This document shows positions 12,178 through 22,479 of a stretch of DNA of 64,000 nucleotides, one piece after another. The stretch lies in assembly GCA_037043455.1 (NCBI GenBank), contig JAWPHD010010319.1, positions 30,940 to 94,939 of the forward strand. The letters run 5' to 3'. The notes beneath the pieces are model-generated. The model saw nothing but the letters and a program-made list of their open reading frames with translations, had not been told where the DNA came from and did not search any database. This DNA is from Cyrtodaria siliqua. Its lineage: Eukaryota > Mollusca > Bivalvia > Adapedonta > Hiatellidae. Numbering within the stretch: the stretch's first letter is position 1; each line of letters begins with the position of its first letter. Both the position numbers and the translations under genes were made by a program.

Positions 12178-13318
12178 TGTGACAAATTCACTTTAATTGA
12201 TATTAGACAGAGTACCTTTAAAAGGAAGGTGTCATATTTTGTACATGCAATAGTGAACAGGAGTGAGTGATTTTTCTATTGTTAAGTAGAGAAGATAATT
12301 GGGTGTTATATTTTGGTGGTCAGTGTGTGTTGAGAATTGGTGGTGATATGTTGTGCTACTATGAGTGGGAGTACTTGATGGTATCAATATGAAGATATGA
12401 TGTATTAGAACTGAGGGTGTCTGGTGAGTAAATCTGAATTATCAGTATTAAGTGAAATGTTGAAATTGTGCTATTTTGTCAATTCGGTGGCATTGATTTT
12501 GTCAAATATAAAATCACACAATTTGAGAATATTAAGAAAGGTTTTATTGTTTTATAGGGGAACGTCTCCTCCTTTTTCGTGGTGATGATATAGGTCATAA
12601 TAAAGTCATCTACAAGGTGATGATCGGGTGACGTTATAAGATGTAGTATACAGACGGCAGTCAATTGATACAGCGTGTACATGGAAGAGTAGTGATGATA
12701 TAATAGATTGATGCAGACAGTAGATAGTCTGTACAATGATGTGGTGTATCCTATACATAGAAGAGTGTTGATAGAATCATTGTAATATAGTGTTGATATA
12801 GATTGACGTAGTCGGTCGATAGTCTGTATAGTGATGTGATATACCATATGCATATTTGATCCGTGATACAATGCATATTATATACTAGTGATGTGGAGTT
12901 ATACTGCAAGCGGTACAGACAATGATGATATATATAGTCATGTTATATAGAGAGAGATTGTGCGACATGTAACGTGCAGATAGTGGTTAGCCAACTGAAC
13001 TGTATTTGTTAATAAAGCATAGTAACAACTACAACAATTAAACATTACATAGATGGACTAAACATAAGAAAGGATATTGCATTATACAGTGTTTGACATA
13101 TGAGTTAATTATTCCTAGTTGAAATTATTATGCTCTAGTATTCAGTGATTGTCTAAACTCCGTGATAGTTCTTTTCTGTCTATTTCAAGCTTTTCTTTCT
13201 AACTATCTTCATTTTTATATTATTACTTAATATAATTTATTTATTAAAAACATCACTTGTCTGTTTGTACTTTACTGTTCCGATAAACAAATCGATCGAT
13301 ATTTCCAATATCGTCACA
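12178..13318 (+). repeat. 5' LTR (1,141 bp)
   Basis: Starts TGTGAC and ends GTCACA, a perfect short terminal inverted repeat with the canonical TG...CA ends. The first 710 bp match the 3' LTR at about 98%, apart from a 15-bp indel near 12610 and 1-2 bp indels. An internal block (GATAGTCTGTA...) occurs twice, near 12722 and 12818. The TATTATATACTAG and GATATATATAG stretches near 12878 and 12928 are possible TATA elements. Confidence 0.9.
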
Positions 13319-13319
13319 A

Positions 13320-13336
13320 TGGTGGCAGCGGTTTAG
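13320..13336 (+). promoter_or_regulatory. primer-binding site
   Basis: TGGTGGCAGCGGTTTAG begins one base after the LTR end. A leading TGG pairs with the CCA-3' of a tRNA, which is where minus-strand synthesis starts. I do not assign the tRNA species. Confidence 0.8.
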
Positions 13337-13413
13337 AAGAGCAATAGAGACAAACAGACTTGTATAGAAATTTGAGATACTATATGTGAACAATTGAAGT
13401 ACCGGTAAGCAAA

Positions 13414-14571
13414 ATGGCAGAAAAAGTACCAGATTGGTTTGAGAAAATTATAGAAAAAGGAGGAGATGTAGGGGCATGTCTAGCTTACTTAAGAGAACGG
13501 TCTGAAAAAGAGGAGTCTTTGAGATTAAAAGAGATTGACCGCGAAGAAAAGATAAGGCATGAGGTTAATGAACGTGAAGAAAGAGCTGCAGATAAGGTTA
13601 ATGAACGTGAAGAAAGAGCTGCAGAACGTGCCGAAAAAGCTGCAGAACGCGATGTTGTCGAGAAAGAGAAAGATAGACAATTAAAGATGTTACAATTAGA
13701 ACATGAGATCAGACTTAAAGAGATAGAGTTAAAGTCGAAAGAAATCAATATTTCTACAAGTAAAGCCGCAGCCGTTAAAGCAAAGGTATCATTACCAAAG
13801 TTTGCAAAAGGTCAGGACATTGAAGTATTTTTAACTTCATTCGAACGGTTAGCAGAATTACACAAGTGGGACAAATCCGAATGGCCTATTCGTTTAATAC
13901 CCCAATTAACTGGAAATGCACTAGAAGCGTACTCGCGTATGTCTCTAGATGAGAGTAAATCTTACGATAAAATCAGAAAAGCGATTCTCGAAAGATATGG
14001 GTTGAATCCACTGGAATATCGGACTAAGTTTCGGTATTCAAAACAAAACACAAATAAAACGTTCAAAGAATACGCTATTCGAATAGCAAATTACTTCAGT
14101 CATTGGCAGGAAAGCGAACTCGTGAATAACATATACGAAAACGTAGTAGACATGATCATAAGAGATCAATTAATGACTAAGTGTATGCACGACTTACAAA
14201 TATACTTACTAGAAAAAGAGCCAAAATCAGTACAAGAGTTAGTTACTTTAGCAAGTGCTTATCAGGTAGCACACAGCGGAAAAGACACAAAGCAACCTAT
14301 ATACCGACCACCTATGTTTAAACATAAGGAAAACACACAACAAAATGCAGAATACCCGCCAGGTGCCTTTGGTTATAATACTCCGTCATATAAATCATTT
14401 GAAAAGCGCAAATGTTTTCACTGTAGGAGCGAAGACCATTTAATAGCACAATGTCCGTTAAAAGGGAATTTGGACAATGGAACTCATAGTAAAGACAAAT
14501 CATACAGTTATGGAAAACAGGCAAATGGGTTAATACATTCTCCAACAAAAGTACCAAGGCTTGTTATATGA
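13414..14571 (+). CDS. gag: gag polyprotein of LTR element
   Basis: Intact 385-residue frame with an ATG in a good context (AAAATGG). Residues about 20-105 are a highly charged Glu/Lys/Arg coiled coil containing a tandem 36-bp duplication (two VNEREERAA units). Residues about 125-285 resemble the capsid-like retrotransposon gag domain. A zinc knuckle (CFHCRSEDHLIAQC; spacing C-2-C-4-H-4-C) lies at about 332-345, followed by a basic tail. Gag forms the particle and packages RNA through the knuckle. The stop overlaps the start of pol as ATGA at 14568-14571. This is the only element gene with no visible lesion. Confidence 0.93.
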   Translation: MAEKVPDWFEKIIEKGGDVGACLAYLRERSEKEESLRLKEIDREEKIRHEVNEREERAADKVNEREERAAERAEKAAERDVVEKEKDRQLKMLQLEHEIRLKEIELKSKEINISTSKAAAVKAKVSLPKFAKGQDIEVFLTSFERLAELHKWDKSEWPIRLIPQLTGNALEAYSRMSLDESKSYDKIRKAILERYGLNPLEYRTKFRYSKQNTNKTFKEYAIRIANYFSHWQESELVNNIYENVVDMIIRDQLMTKCMHDLQIYLLEKEPKSVQELVTLASAYQVAHSGKDTKQPIYRPPMFKHKENTQQNAEYPPGAFGYNTPSYKSFEKRKCFHCRSEDHLIAQCPLKGNLDNGTHSKDKSYSYGKQANGLIHSPTKVPRLVI

Positions 14572-15968
14572 GTGAAATACCTGTTCAAAAGCATGTAATT
14601 GGAGTAGGGGAAACAGATCAGCTTACTGATGGGCTTATGTTATCAGAGGGTAAAGTAGGTACAGAGAAGGTGACACTATTAAGAGACACTGGGTGTACAA
14701 CAATATTTGTAGCTGATAGATTAAAGCATTTGGGTAGGCTGACTGGATGCTATCAAGTAGTAACACTGGCAAATGGAGCAGCATGTCGGTGCCCAGAAGT
14801 TGTAATTGATATAGAGACATCATTTATTTCAGGCAATGTAAAAGCATTGGTAATGGACAATCCATTTGCAGAGTTAGTTGTAGGAAATATAGGGCATTTG
14901 GTCGGTGTAAATGAGATAAGTACCTTCCAAGGAATAGAAACACGAGCTATGAAAACAGAGTTTTCAAAGAAGAGATACAAAAAAAAAGTAGAGGACGAAA
15001 TTATCTTGCAGAAGGAAGTACAAAAGGTAAGTGAAACAACAAATATTCAAAACACGGATGACTATGAGTATTTGGCTATAAACAGAGCAGAACTGAAAGA
15101 CGAGCAAAAGAAAGATAAATCATTAGACAAAGTCAGATCATACGCAGAAGAGAACCATAACCAGAATGTAGAAGAAATAGAACCTGGAGGTAAGAATTCG
15201 TATTTTACATTTCATGATAGAATACTGTACAGAGTATACAATTCAAAAGGCCGAGATCCGATTAAACAAATTGTAGTACCAACAAAGTATAGAAAAAGAA
15301 TGATGGAGATTGCTCATAACGTACCACTAGGAGGACATCTCGGGAACAGGAAGACAAGAAATAGGATACTGCAGAATTTCTTTTGGCCTGGGATTTTCAT
15401 AGATGTAGCTCACCATTGCAGGGCATGTCCAAATTGTCAGAAGAGTGTTCCGAAAGGGCGTGTTGCAAGAGCTCCATTAATACCTATACCAGCAATGGAA
15501 GAGCCATTTAATCGAATGGCAATAGACATAGTAGGTCCACTAAATCGTACAGAAAGAGGAAATAGATTTATATTAGTGACATGTGATTATGGAACCAAAT
15601 ATCCAGAAGCAATACCACTTAAGACTATTGACGCACAAACAGTCGCAAATGCATTAGTGGATATATTTGCAAGGACAGGTTTACCAAACGAACTGTTATC
15701 AGATCAAGGTAGTAATTTTGTATCATCTTTGATGCAAAATTTATGCAAATTGCTTCATATTCGAAAGATGAAAACATCGCCATATCATCCACAAGCAAAT
15801 GGACTGGTAGAGAGATTCAACGGAACTCTAAAGAAAATGCTTAAGTGCTATGCTCAGGAGGAAGAAGGCAAGTGGGACTTAGATTTACCTTATTTGCTGT
15901 TTGCATACAGAGAGGTGCCCCAGGAGTCAACAGGATACTCTCCGGAAGACATGTTAGAGGACCTCTAA
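14568..15968 (+). CDS. pol: pol part 1: protease and integrase
   Basis: Frame of 466 codons, -1 relative to gag and overlapping it at ATGA. The pol frame is also open for at least 20 codons upstream, so expression could be by restart or by frameshifting. Residues about 20-120 are an aspartic protease with RDTGC at the active-site loop, where most pepsin-like retroviral proteases have D-S/T-G. Residues about 245-310 hold the integrase HHCC zinc domain (ending HHCRACPNCQK). The catalytic core follows, with the D of AIDIVGP, the D of LSDQGSNF and the E of GLVERFNGTLKK. The frame ends early just after STGYSP, where a short deletion changes frame in the conserved segment before GRHVRGP. Confidence 0.9.
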   Translation: MSEIPVQKHVIGVGETDQLTDGLMLSEGKVGTEKVTLLRDTGCTTIFVADRLKHLGRLTGCYQVVTLANGAACRCPEVVIDIETSFISGNVKALVMDNPFAELVVGNIGHLVGVNEISTFQGIETRAMKTEFSKKRYKKKVEDEIILQKEVQKVSETTNIQNTDDYEYLAINRAELKDEQKKDKSLDKVRSYAEENHNQNVEEIEPGGKNSYFTFHDRILYRVYNSKGRDPIKQIVVPTKYRKRMMEIAHNVPLGGHLGNRKTRNRILQNFFWPGIFIDVAHHCRACPNCQKSVPKGRVARAPLIPIPAMEEPFNRMAIDIVGPLNRTERGNRFILVTCDYGTKYPEAIPLKTIDAQTVANALVDIFARTGLPNELLSDQGSNFVSSLMQNLCKLLHIRKMKTSPYHPQANGLVERFNGTLKKMLKCYAQEEEGKWDLDLPYLLFAYREVPQESTGYSPEDMLEDL

Positions 15969-16903
15969 CCATTTTGAGAGAAGAATGGGAGGAACCTAAC
16001 AAACTGAGTGAGTCAACAATAAGTTATATACTTAAAACAAGAGAACGATTAGTCAACATGACAAACATAGCACAAGAATCTGTAAATGTCCAGAAGCAGC
16101 GACAGAAGAAGTATTTCGATAGGAAAGCCAGGTATAGAACACTAATAGCAGGTGAGAAAGTACTAATATTACTACCAACACATACAAACAAAATTTTAGC
16201 ACAGTGGAAAGGACCGTTCGAAGTGGTAGAAAAGGTAAGTCCAGTAGACTATAAAATCAAGATGAACCAAAGAACAACAAAGATATTTCATATCAACATG
16301 TTAAAGAAGTGGTACAGCGATAAACAGAGAGGAGAGGAAGGTAAAGCCGAAGTAGAAAGTGTTTTAGAAACGTGGGATAATACAATGAACGGCGATGTTA
16401 CCAGCAAAAGTCAAATTTCAGCTTGTTTGATTTATTATAAGGATGAGAACAAGAATGATGAAGAGGTTGACATAGAAAACCCTCTATTAATGCAACAAGA
16501 ATCAATCAATGATATACAAATAAATGAGAACCTGCAGGACGTTCAGAAGAGACTTCTGACTAATCTCTGCAGAGAATTCAAAGACGTGTTAAGTGATGTT
16601 CCAGGAAAGACAGAGTTGATTGAGCATGAAGTAGTCATAAACTGCGATAAGCCAATTTACAAAAAACCTTACAAACTTCCATTTGCAATGAGAGAAAAGG
16701 TTAGAGAGGAGATACTTGACATGGTAGAAGCAGGAATTGCTGAAAAATCGAGTAGTCCGTGGGCTGCACCGATTGTTGTTGTCAAAAAGAAAGATGACAA
16801 GATAAGATTATGTGTAGATTATAGAGGATTAAACGAGGTTACCATTTTCGATCCACAACCAATGCCAAAGCTTGATGACATTTTTTTAGCTAGGAAAGGC
16901 TAA
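15932..16903 (+). pseudogene. pol: pol part 2: integrase C-terminus and RT N-half
   Basis: Continues Pol in another frame after the small deletion near 15940. First comes the integrase C-terminal region (GRHVRGPL, then KKYFDRKA and a GPFEVVEKV core near 16200). An acidic linker of about 80 residues follows. From about 16540 comes the start of a Ty3/Gypsy-type reverse transcriptase with SPWAAPIVVVKKKD and RLCVDYRGLN. The frame is lost at a run of seven T at about 16883. The ATG that opens this frame at 15845 is out of context and not a real start. Integrase upstream of RT in one polyprotein is the unusual feature. Confidence 0.88.
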
Positions 16904-17291
16904 ATTCATGTCAAAGCTAGATTGCACAAAGGGGTTCTGGCAAATACCACTTTCTGAAAGTGCAAAAGAGAAGAGTGCATTTACAACTCCCTTTGGACAA
17001 TTTCAATTTAATGTGATGCCATTTGGAATGGTAAATTCGGCAGCATCATTCGTTAGGCTCATGAAGATGGTGCTAGATGGATAAGACGACTTCTCTGATG
17101 CCTTCATTGACGACATTTTAATTTTCAGTTTGACATTTCCAGAACATCTGATCCATATCAGACAAGTACTAGAATCGATAAGAAAAGCAAAGATCACAGC
17201 AAAACCAAGTAAGTGTAAATTGGGGTATCAAGAATTAGAGTTTCTGGCCCATAAAGTTGGAAATGGTGAGGTACATCCATCAAAATAGAAA
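16904..17291 (+). pseudogene. pol: pol part 3: RT C-half with stops
   Basis: Translation in the frame that resumes after the T run gives RT palm and thumb sequence: LDCTKGFWQIPL, TPFGQFQFNVMPFGM, and the catalytic FIDDIL box at about 17104. Two stops interrupt it, TAA near 17083 (before the catalytic box) and TAG near 17286. The lesions are inactivating as read. The Y/F-x-D-D position itself is intact. Confidence 0.88.
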
Positions 17292-17912
17292 ATGGATGCA
17301 ATTAACAGGATTCAAAACCCACTTACGAAGAAACAAGTACGCTCTTTTATTGGAACCGTCAATTTTTACCGTAGATTCATTCCAAATTTTGCAGAAATTG
17401 CTGCTCCATTAACCGATTTAACTGCAAAGAAATTGCCTAACAAGGTCAAATGGGAAGAATGTCACCAACATGCGTTTGATAAATTAAAAGAAGCTATAAC
17501 TTCATACCCAATTCTTAGAAACCCTGACTTTGCAAAGGGATTCATTTTGCAAACGGATGCAAGCAATAGGGGAATTGGAGGAGTGTTGTTACAACGTGAA
17601 GGTAAGGAAAGGTTTCCTATTATGTACATCAGCAAGAAATTGCTGAAAGCTGAAGAGGCGGACAGTACCGTAGAGAAAGAATGTTTAGCTATAGTCAAAT
17701 CGGTCATCACATTAAGAGAATACCTCTTGGGAAAGGAATTTAGTATAGAGTCAGACCACTTCCCATTGCAATGGCTTAATAAGATGAAAGATCAGAACAT
17801 GAGGTTAATGAGGTGGAGCTTAATTTTACAAGAATATAGGTTCACAATTGTACATATTACAGGGGAAAAGAATACGATTGCGGACATGTTGTCCAGATGG
17901 GTAGACAATTAA
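17292..17912 (+). CDS. pol: pol part 4: RT thumb and RNase H
   Basis: Open frame of 206 codons that continues directly from the previous segment after its TAG. It starts with the RT connection (VRSFIGTVNFYRRFIPNF) and then an RNase H of the Ty3/Gypsy type. The first Asp is in QTDASNRGIGG, the Glu in STVEKECLAIV, the next Asp in SDHFPLQWL and the last Asp in ADMLSRW. The pol product ends here, 60 bp before the 3' LTR, so nothing follows RNase H. Confidence 0.9.
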   Translation: MDAINRIQNPLTKKQVRSFIGTVNFYRRFIPNFAEIAAPLTDLTAKKLPNKVKWEECHQHAFDKLKEAITSYPILRNPDFAKGFILQTDASNRGIGGVLLQREGKERFPIMYISKKLLKAEEADSTVEKECLAIVKSVITLREYLLGKEFSIESDHFPLQWLNKMKDQNMRLMRWSLILQEYRFTIVHITGEKNTIADMLSRWVDN

Positions 17913-17959
17913 TGTCAATTTGTGAAAGGTTGAGATAATAAAAGCATATTATCTATCTT

Positions 17960-17969
17960 AGAGGGGAGG
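17960..17969 (+). promoter_or_regulatory. polypurine tract
   Basis: AGAGGGGAGG lies two bases before the 3' LTR. It is the expected plus-strand primer site. Confidence 0.85.
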
Positions 17970-17971
17970 TT

Positions 17972-18659
17972 TGTGACAAATTCACTTTAATTGATATTAG
18001 ACAGAGTACCTTTAAAAGGAAGGTGTCATTTTGTACATGCAATAGTGAACAGGAGTGAGTGATTTTTCTATTGTTAAGTAGAGAAGATAACTGGGTGTTA
18101 TATTTTGGTGGTCAGTGTGTGTTGAGAATTGGTGGTGATATGTTGTGCTACTATGAGTGGGAGTACTTGATGGTATCAATATGAAGATATGATGTATTAG
18201 AACTGAGGGTGTCTGGTGAGTAAATCTGAATTATCAGTATTAAGTGAAATGTTGAAATTGTGCTATTTTGTCAATACGGTGGCATTGATTTTGTCAAATA
18301 TAAAATCACACAATTTGAGAATATTAAAAAGGTTTTATTGTTTTATAGGAGAACGTCTCCTCCTTTTTCGTGGTGATGATATAGGTCATAATAAAGTCAT
18401 CGGGTGACGTTATAAGATGTAGTATACAGACGGCAGTCAATTGATACAGTGTACATGGAAGAGTAGTGATGATATAATAGATTGATGCAGACAGTAGATA
18501 GTCTGTACAATGATGTGGTGTATCCTATACATAGAAGTGTTGATAGAATCATTGTAATATAGTGTTGATATAGATTGACGTAGTCAGTCGATAGTCTGTA
18601 TAGTGATGTGATATACCATATGCATATTTGATCCGTGATACAATGCATATTATATACTA
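17972..18659 (+). repeat. 3' LTR, truncated
   Basis: Matches 12178-12887 of the 5' LTR, starting TGTGAC. After TATATACTA it breaks directly into TCCGGA satellite sequence. The last 431 bp of the LTR, which in this element would hold the canonical GTCACA end, are missing. Confidence 0.9.
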
Positions 18660-20525
18660 TATTCAATAACCAGCCTATATCAATATTTCCGATTGTCCGG
18701 AATATACCTTAATATTTCCGATTGTCCGGAATATACTTTAATACTTCCGATTTCCGGAGTAGGTCCGGAATATACTTTATATATATTTCCGATTATCCGG
18801 AATATGTGATTATAAGTCGAATTGACAATATTGCTACTCGTCCGGAATTTACAAGAAGTATAAGTAAGATATGCCTATGTCCGATATGCCTATGTCCGAG
18901 TGTCTGGAATAGGGATTTATAAATCCAGCCTATATCAATATTTCCGATTGTCCGGAATATACTTTAATATTTCCGATTATCCGGAATATACTTTAATATT
19001 TCCGATTGTCCGGAATATACTTTAATATTTCCGATTGTCCGGAATATACTTTAATACTTCCGATTTTCCGGAGTAATATATTCAATGACCAGCCAAATTT
19101 GCCATTGTTATTTTAAACAGGGCGGCGGTCCTTTTCAATATTTCTGATGTCCGGAATATACTTTAATACTTCCGATTTCCGGAGTAGGTCCGGAATATAC
19201 TTTATATATATTTCCGATTATCCGGAATAGGTGATTATAAGTCGAATTGACAATATTGCTAATCGTCCGGAATTTACAAGAAGTATAAGTAAGATATGCC
19301 TATGTCCGATATGCCTATGTCCGAGTGTCTGGAATAGGGATTTATAAATCCAGCCTATATCAATATTTCAGATTGTCCGGAATATACTTTAATATTTCCG
19401 ATTATCCGGAATATACTTTAATATTTCCGATTGTCCGGAATATACTTTAATATTTCCGATTGTCCGGAATATACTTTAATACTTCCGATTTTCCGGAGTA
19501 ATATATTCAATGACCAGCCAAATTTGCCATTGTTATTTTAAACAGGGCGGCGGTCCTTTTCAATATTTCCGATGTCCGGAATATACTTTAATACTTCCGA
19601 TTTCCGGAGTAGGTCCGGAATATACTTTATATATATTTCCGATTATCCGGAATATGTGATTATAAGTCGAATTGACAATATTGCTAATCGTCCGGAATTT
19701 ACAAGAAGTATAAGCAAGATATGCCTATGTCCGATATGCCTATGTCCGAGTGTCTGGAATAGGGATTTATAAATCCAGCCTATATCAATATTTCAGATTG
19801 TCCGGAATATACTTTAATATTTCCGATTATCCGGAATATACTTTAATATTTCCGATTGTCCGGAATATACTTTAATATTTCCGATTGTCCGGAATATACT
19901 TTAATACTTCCGATTTTCCGGAGTAATATATTCAATGACCAGCCAAATTTGCCATTGTTATTTTAAACAGGGCGGCGGTCCTTTTCTATACTTTAATATT
20001 TCCGATGTCCGGAATATACTTTAATATACTTCCGGGTTTTTTCCGGAGTCAAATATAGTCAATGACTATTTAAAATATTTCCGATTATCCGGAATATGTG
20101 ATTATAAGTCGAATTGACAATATTGCTAATCGTCCGGAATATACAATAATTATAAGTAAGATATGCCTATGTCCGAGTGTCTGGAATAGGGATTTATAAA
20201 TGCCAATATGTCCGATTTGTCCGGAATATGGAACTATATGAAAATCAATATTTCCGACTATCCGGAATATAATAAATATATGTTGATCTCAAATTCAACT
20301 AATTCTAACAAGTTATAATGCTATATTAAATACATAAAGTCAGCCATGGCCAGTTCTGCCATATTTCCGATGTCCGGAATATAATTTAATATACATCCGA
20401 TTTTCCGGAGTCAAATATAGTCAATGACTATTTAAAATATTTCCGATTATCCGGAATATGGGATTATAAGTCGAATTGACAATATTGCTAATCGTCCGGA
20501 ATATACAATAATTATAAGTAAGGAT
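18660..20525. repeat. TCCGGA satellite, 425-bp higher-order repeat
   Basis: Tandem copies of a unit of about 29 bp with core TTTCCGATTGTCCGGAATAT followed by ACTTTAATA. Each unit holds the dyad TTCCG-N6-CGGAA. Diagnostic GGAGTAGGTCC boxes lie at 18756, 19181 and 19606, exactly 425 bp apart, so a higher-order unit is repeated with very little change. Each higher-order copy ends with a non-CCGGA block (CCAGCCAAATTTGCCATTG ... GGGCGGCGGTCC). The array abuts the truncated LTR. Confidence 0.92.
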
Positions 20526-20820
20526 ATAAATAAATCAATTAATAAATAAATATAAATATAAATAAATAAATACATCAATAAAATACAATAAAATAAAAGA
20601 GTCCAATATAGTCAATGACTAAATAAAAAAAAAAAAAATAAAAAAAAAAAATAAAAAAAAAAAATAAATAAAAAAAAAATAATTAAAAAAAATACAAAGA
20701 TAAATAAACAAATACATCAATAAAATAACATAATAAAATAAAATAAAATTATAAAATAAAATAATCAAATAAAATATAATAAAATCAAATACCGGTAATT
20801 AAATTAAATTAAATTAAATA
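20526..20820. repeat. A/T low-complexity tract
   Basis: Runs of AAATA, AAAAT and AATAAA with scattered homopolymer A. Nothing else is visible. Confidence 0.85.
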
Positions 20821-21084
20821 AAACAAGAGGCCCAAGAGGGCCTGTGGACGCTCTACTGGCTAACATGGCTCTTATAACATCAATTAAGTGAGTGACTGCC
20901 ATTTACGTTTTTTTGAAAGTTTCGGGCAAAAAACAGCTTTTTAACTAAATCAAGGGCCATAACTAAATAATCTGGTAAAGTTTGGTAAAGATCAGATGAA
21001 AAATGAAGGCCCTACTGTATTAACGAGCCAAAATATAGCATGTTTAACTAAATCAAGAACTCCTCTGTAACTGGTCCGACTGGT

Positions 21085-21345
21085 CGAACATAGAGCTAAA
21101 AAAAATATTTAAAAAAAAAAAAATAAAAAAAATAAAAAAAAAATATTTAAAAAAAATAAATAAAAAAAAAAAAAAATAATAATTTAAAAAAAAAAAAAAA
21201 AAAAAAAAATATTAAAAACAAAAAAAAAAAAAAATTTAAAACAAAAAAAAAAAAAGAAAAAAAAAAGAAAAAAAAAAAAAAAAAAAAAAAAAAGAAAAAA
21301 GAAAAAAAAAAAATTAAAAAAAGAAAAAAAAGAAAAAAAAAAAAA
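21085..21345. repeat. A-rich tract of about 260 bp
   Basis: Almost pure A with isolated T, C and G. The Phe-rich open frame on the minus strand is an artefact. A comparable tract lies at the same place in the related element at 26945-28130. Confidence 0.9.
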
Positions 21346-22413
21346 TCCCTATACATGTCTATGTAAAACATGTGACCCTTGGGGCGGGGTCAAATATGAC
21401 CCGAGGGTCACTATTTAAACAAACTTGGTAAAGGACCATAAGCTTATAGCAAATGCAAAATATTAAACCTCTGGCTCTTGCAGTTCCAGAGAAGATTTTT
21501 TTCAGTTTTTCCCTATACAAGCATTTATGTAAAACTGTGACCCCGGGGCGGGGCTAAATGTGACCCCAGGGTCCCCATTTGAACAAAATTGGTAAAGGAC
21601 TATAAGCTTACAGCAACAGCAAAATATTAAACCTCTGGCTCTTGCAGTTTCAGAGAAGAAGATTTTTTAAGTTTTTCCCTATACATGTCTATGTAAAACA
21701 TGTGACCCTTGGGGCGGGACCAAATGTGACCCCAGGATCACCATTTGAACAAACTTGGTAAAGGACCATAAGCTTATAATAATTGTAAAATATCAAACCT
21801 CTGGCTCTTGTAGTTTCCGAGAAGAAGATTTTTTAAAAAAAAATCCTATAATAAGTCTATGTAAAACTGTGACCCTCAGGGCGGGGACAAATTTGACCCC
21901 AGGGTCACCATTTGAACAAACTTAGTAGAGGACCATAAGCTGATGCTACATGTAATACATGAGAGCTCTGTGCCTTGTGGTTTCAGAGAAGAAGATTTTT
22001 TAAACTTTTTTCCTATATGTCTCTATGGAAAACATGCAAAACCTCAATATACAAACTTTGGACCCCCGGGGCACGGCCATTTTTGACCCCGGGGACTTTT
22101 TTATTTGAACAAACTTGATAGTCTAGGCGTTGGCGATCATTTTAAAAGAAAAACTGTTGAAATCTGTCAAGCGATTCTGGAGAAGAAGATTTTTTAAGGT
22201 TTCGACCATATATGGTAATGGCAGCCATCTTGGATGTAGCGCTGACCTAATTTTAACAAATCTAAAAAGCATTCATCTAAGGATCATCCATTTGAAGTTT
22301 GGTCAAAATTAGCCAAGCGGTTTCTGACGAGAAGTCGTTTGAAGAAAAGTTAACGGACGACGGACGACGGACGGACGACGGACGACGGAAGACGGACAAC
22401 ACACCATCCCATA

Positions 22414-22442
22414 AGCTCTGCTGGCCCTTGGCCAGTAGAGCT
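22414..22442 (+). other. 3' terminal hairpin of Helentron-like element
   Basis: AGCTCTGCTGGCC, loop CTT, GGCCAGTAGAGCT: a 13-bp stem with one G-T wobble. The second arm is also the inverse of the left-end box GCTCTACTGGC near 20851, giving a subterminal inverted repeat. Related ends at 44775-44803 and 58713-58734 keep the pairing with different bases. Confidence 0.8.
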
Positions 22443-22479
22443 AAAAATGAAATGAAATGAAGAAGGCCCATTCATCACC

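Larger units (their letters stand above)
12178..18659 (+). mobile_element. Ty3/Gypsy-class LTR retrotransposon, Gmr1-like order
   Basis: Complete in layout but broken in reading frame. It holds a 5' LTR, a primer-binding site, gag with a CCHC knuckle, protease, integrase, reverse transcriptase, RNase H, a polypurine tract and a partial 3' LTR. Integrase precedes RT/RNase H. That order is usual for Ty1/Copia, but the RT, RNase H and integrase sequences are Ty3/Gypsy-like. Within Ty3/Gypsy the Gmr1 group is known for this arrangement. No envelope frame is present. Pol carries two frame changes and two in-frame stops, so this copy cannot make full Pol. The LTRs differ by few substitutions and small indels, so insertion is fairly recent. 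The 3' LTR lacks its last 431 bp, so target-site duplications cannot be read. Confidence 0.93.
20821..22446 (+). mobile_element. Helentron-like non-autonomous element, composite
   Basis: The left end AAACAAG is followed by the hairpin AGGCCC-AAGA-GGGCCT (20828-20843) and the subterminal box GACGCTCTACTGGC. A first short unit ends in TAGAGCTAAAAA near 21099. A 250-bp A-rich tract follows, then about five tandem core units of 165 bp (starts near 21345, 21508, 21676, 21844, 22010). A (GACGGAC)n stretch comes next (22345-22400), then a 3' hairpin at 22414-22442 followed by AAAAA. This matches the plan of Helentron-associated interspersed elements (subterminal inverted repeats, central tandem repeats, 3' stem-loop). 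No coding capacity. Confidence 0.75.

Noticed and set aside
15845..15931. First 29 codons of the 15845-16903 frame as coding
   Set aside because: They overlap the integrase in the wrong frame. Pol homology in this frame begins only after the deletion at about 15940.
17913..17971. Possible envelope gene after pol
   Set aside because: Only 60 bp separate the RNase H stop from the 3' LTR.
21147..21371. 74-codon Phe-rich frame
   Set aside because: Complement of an A-rich tract.
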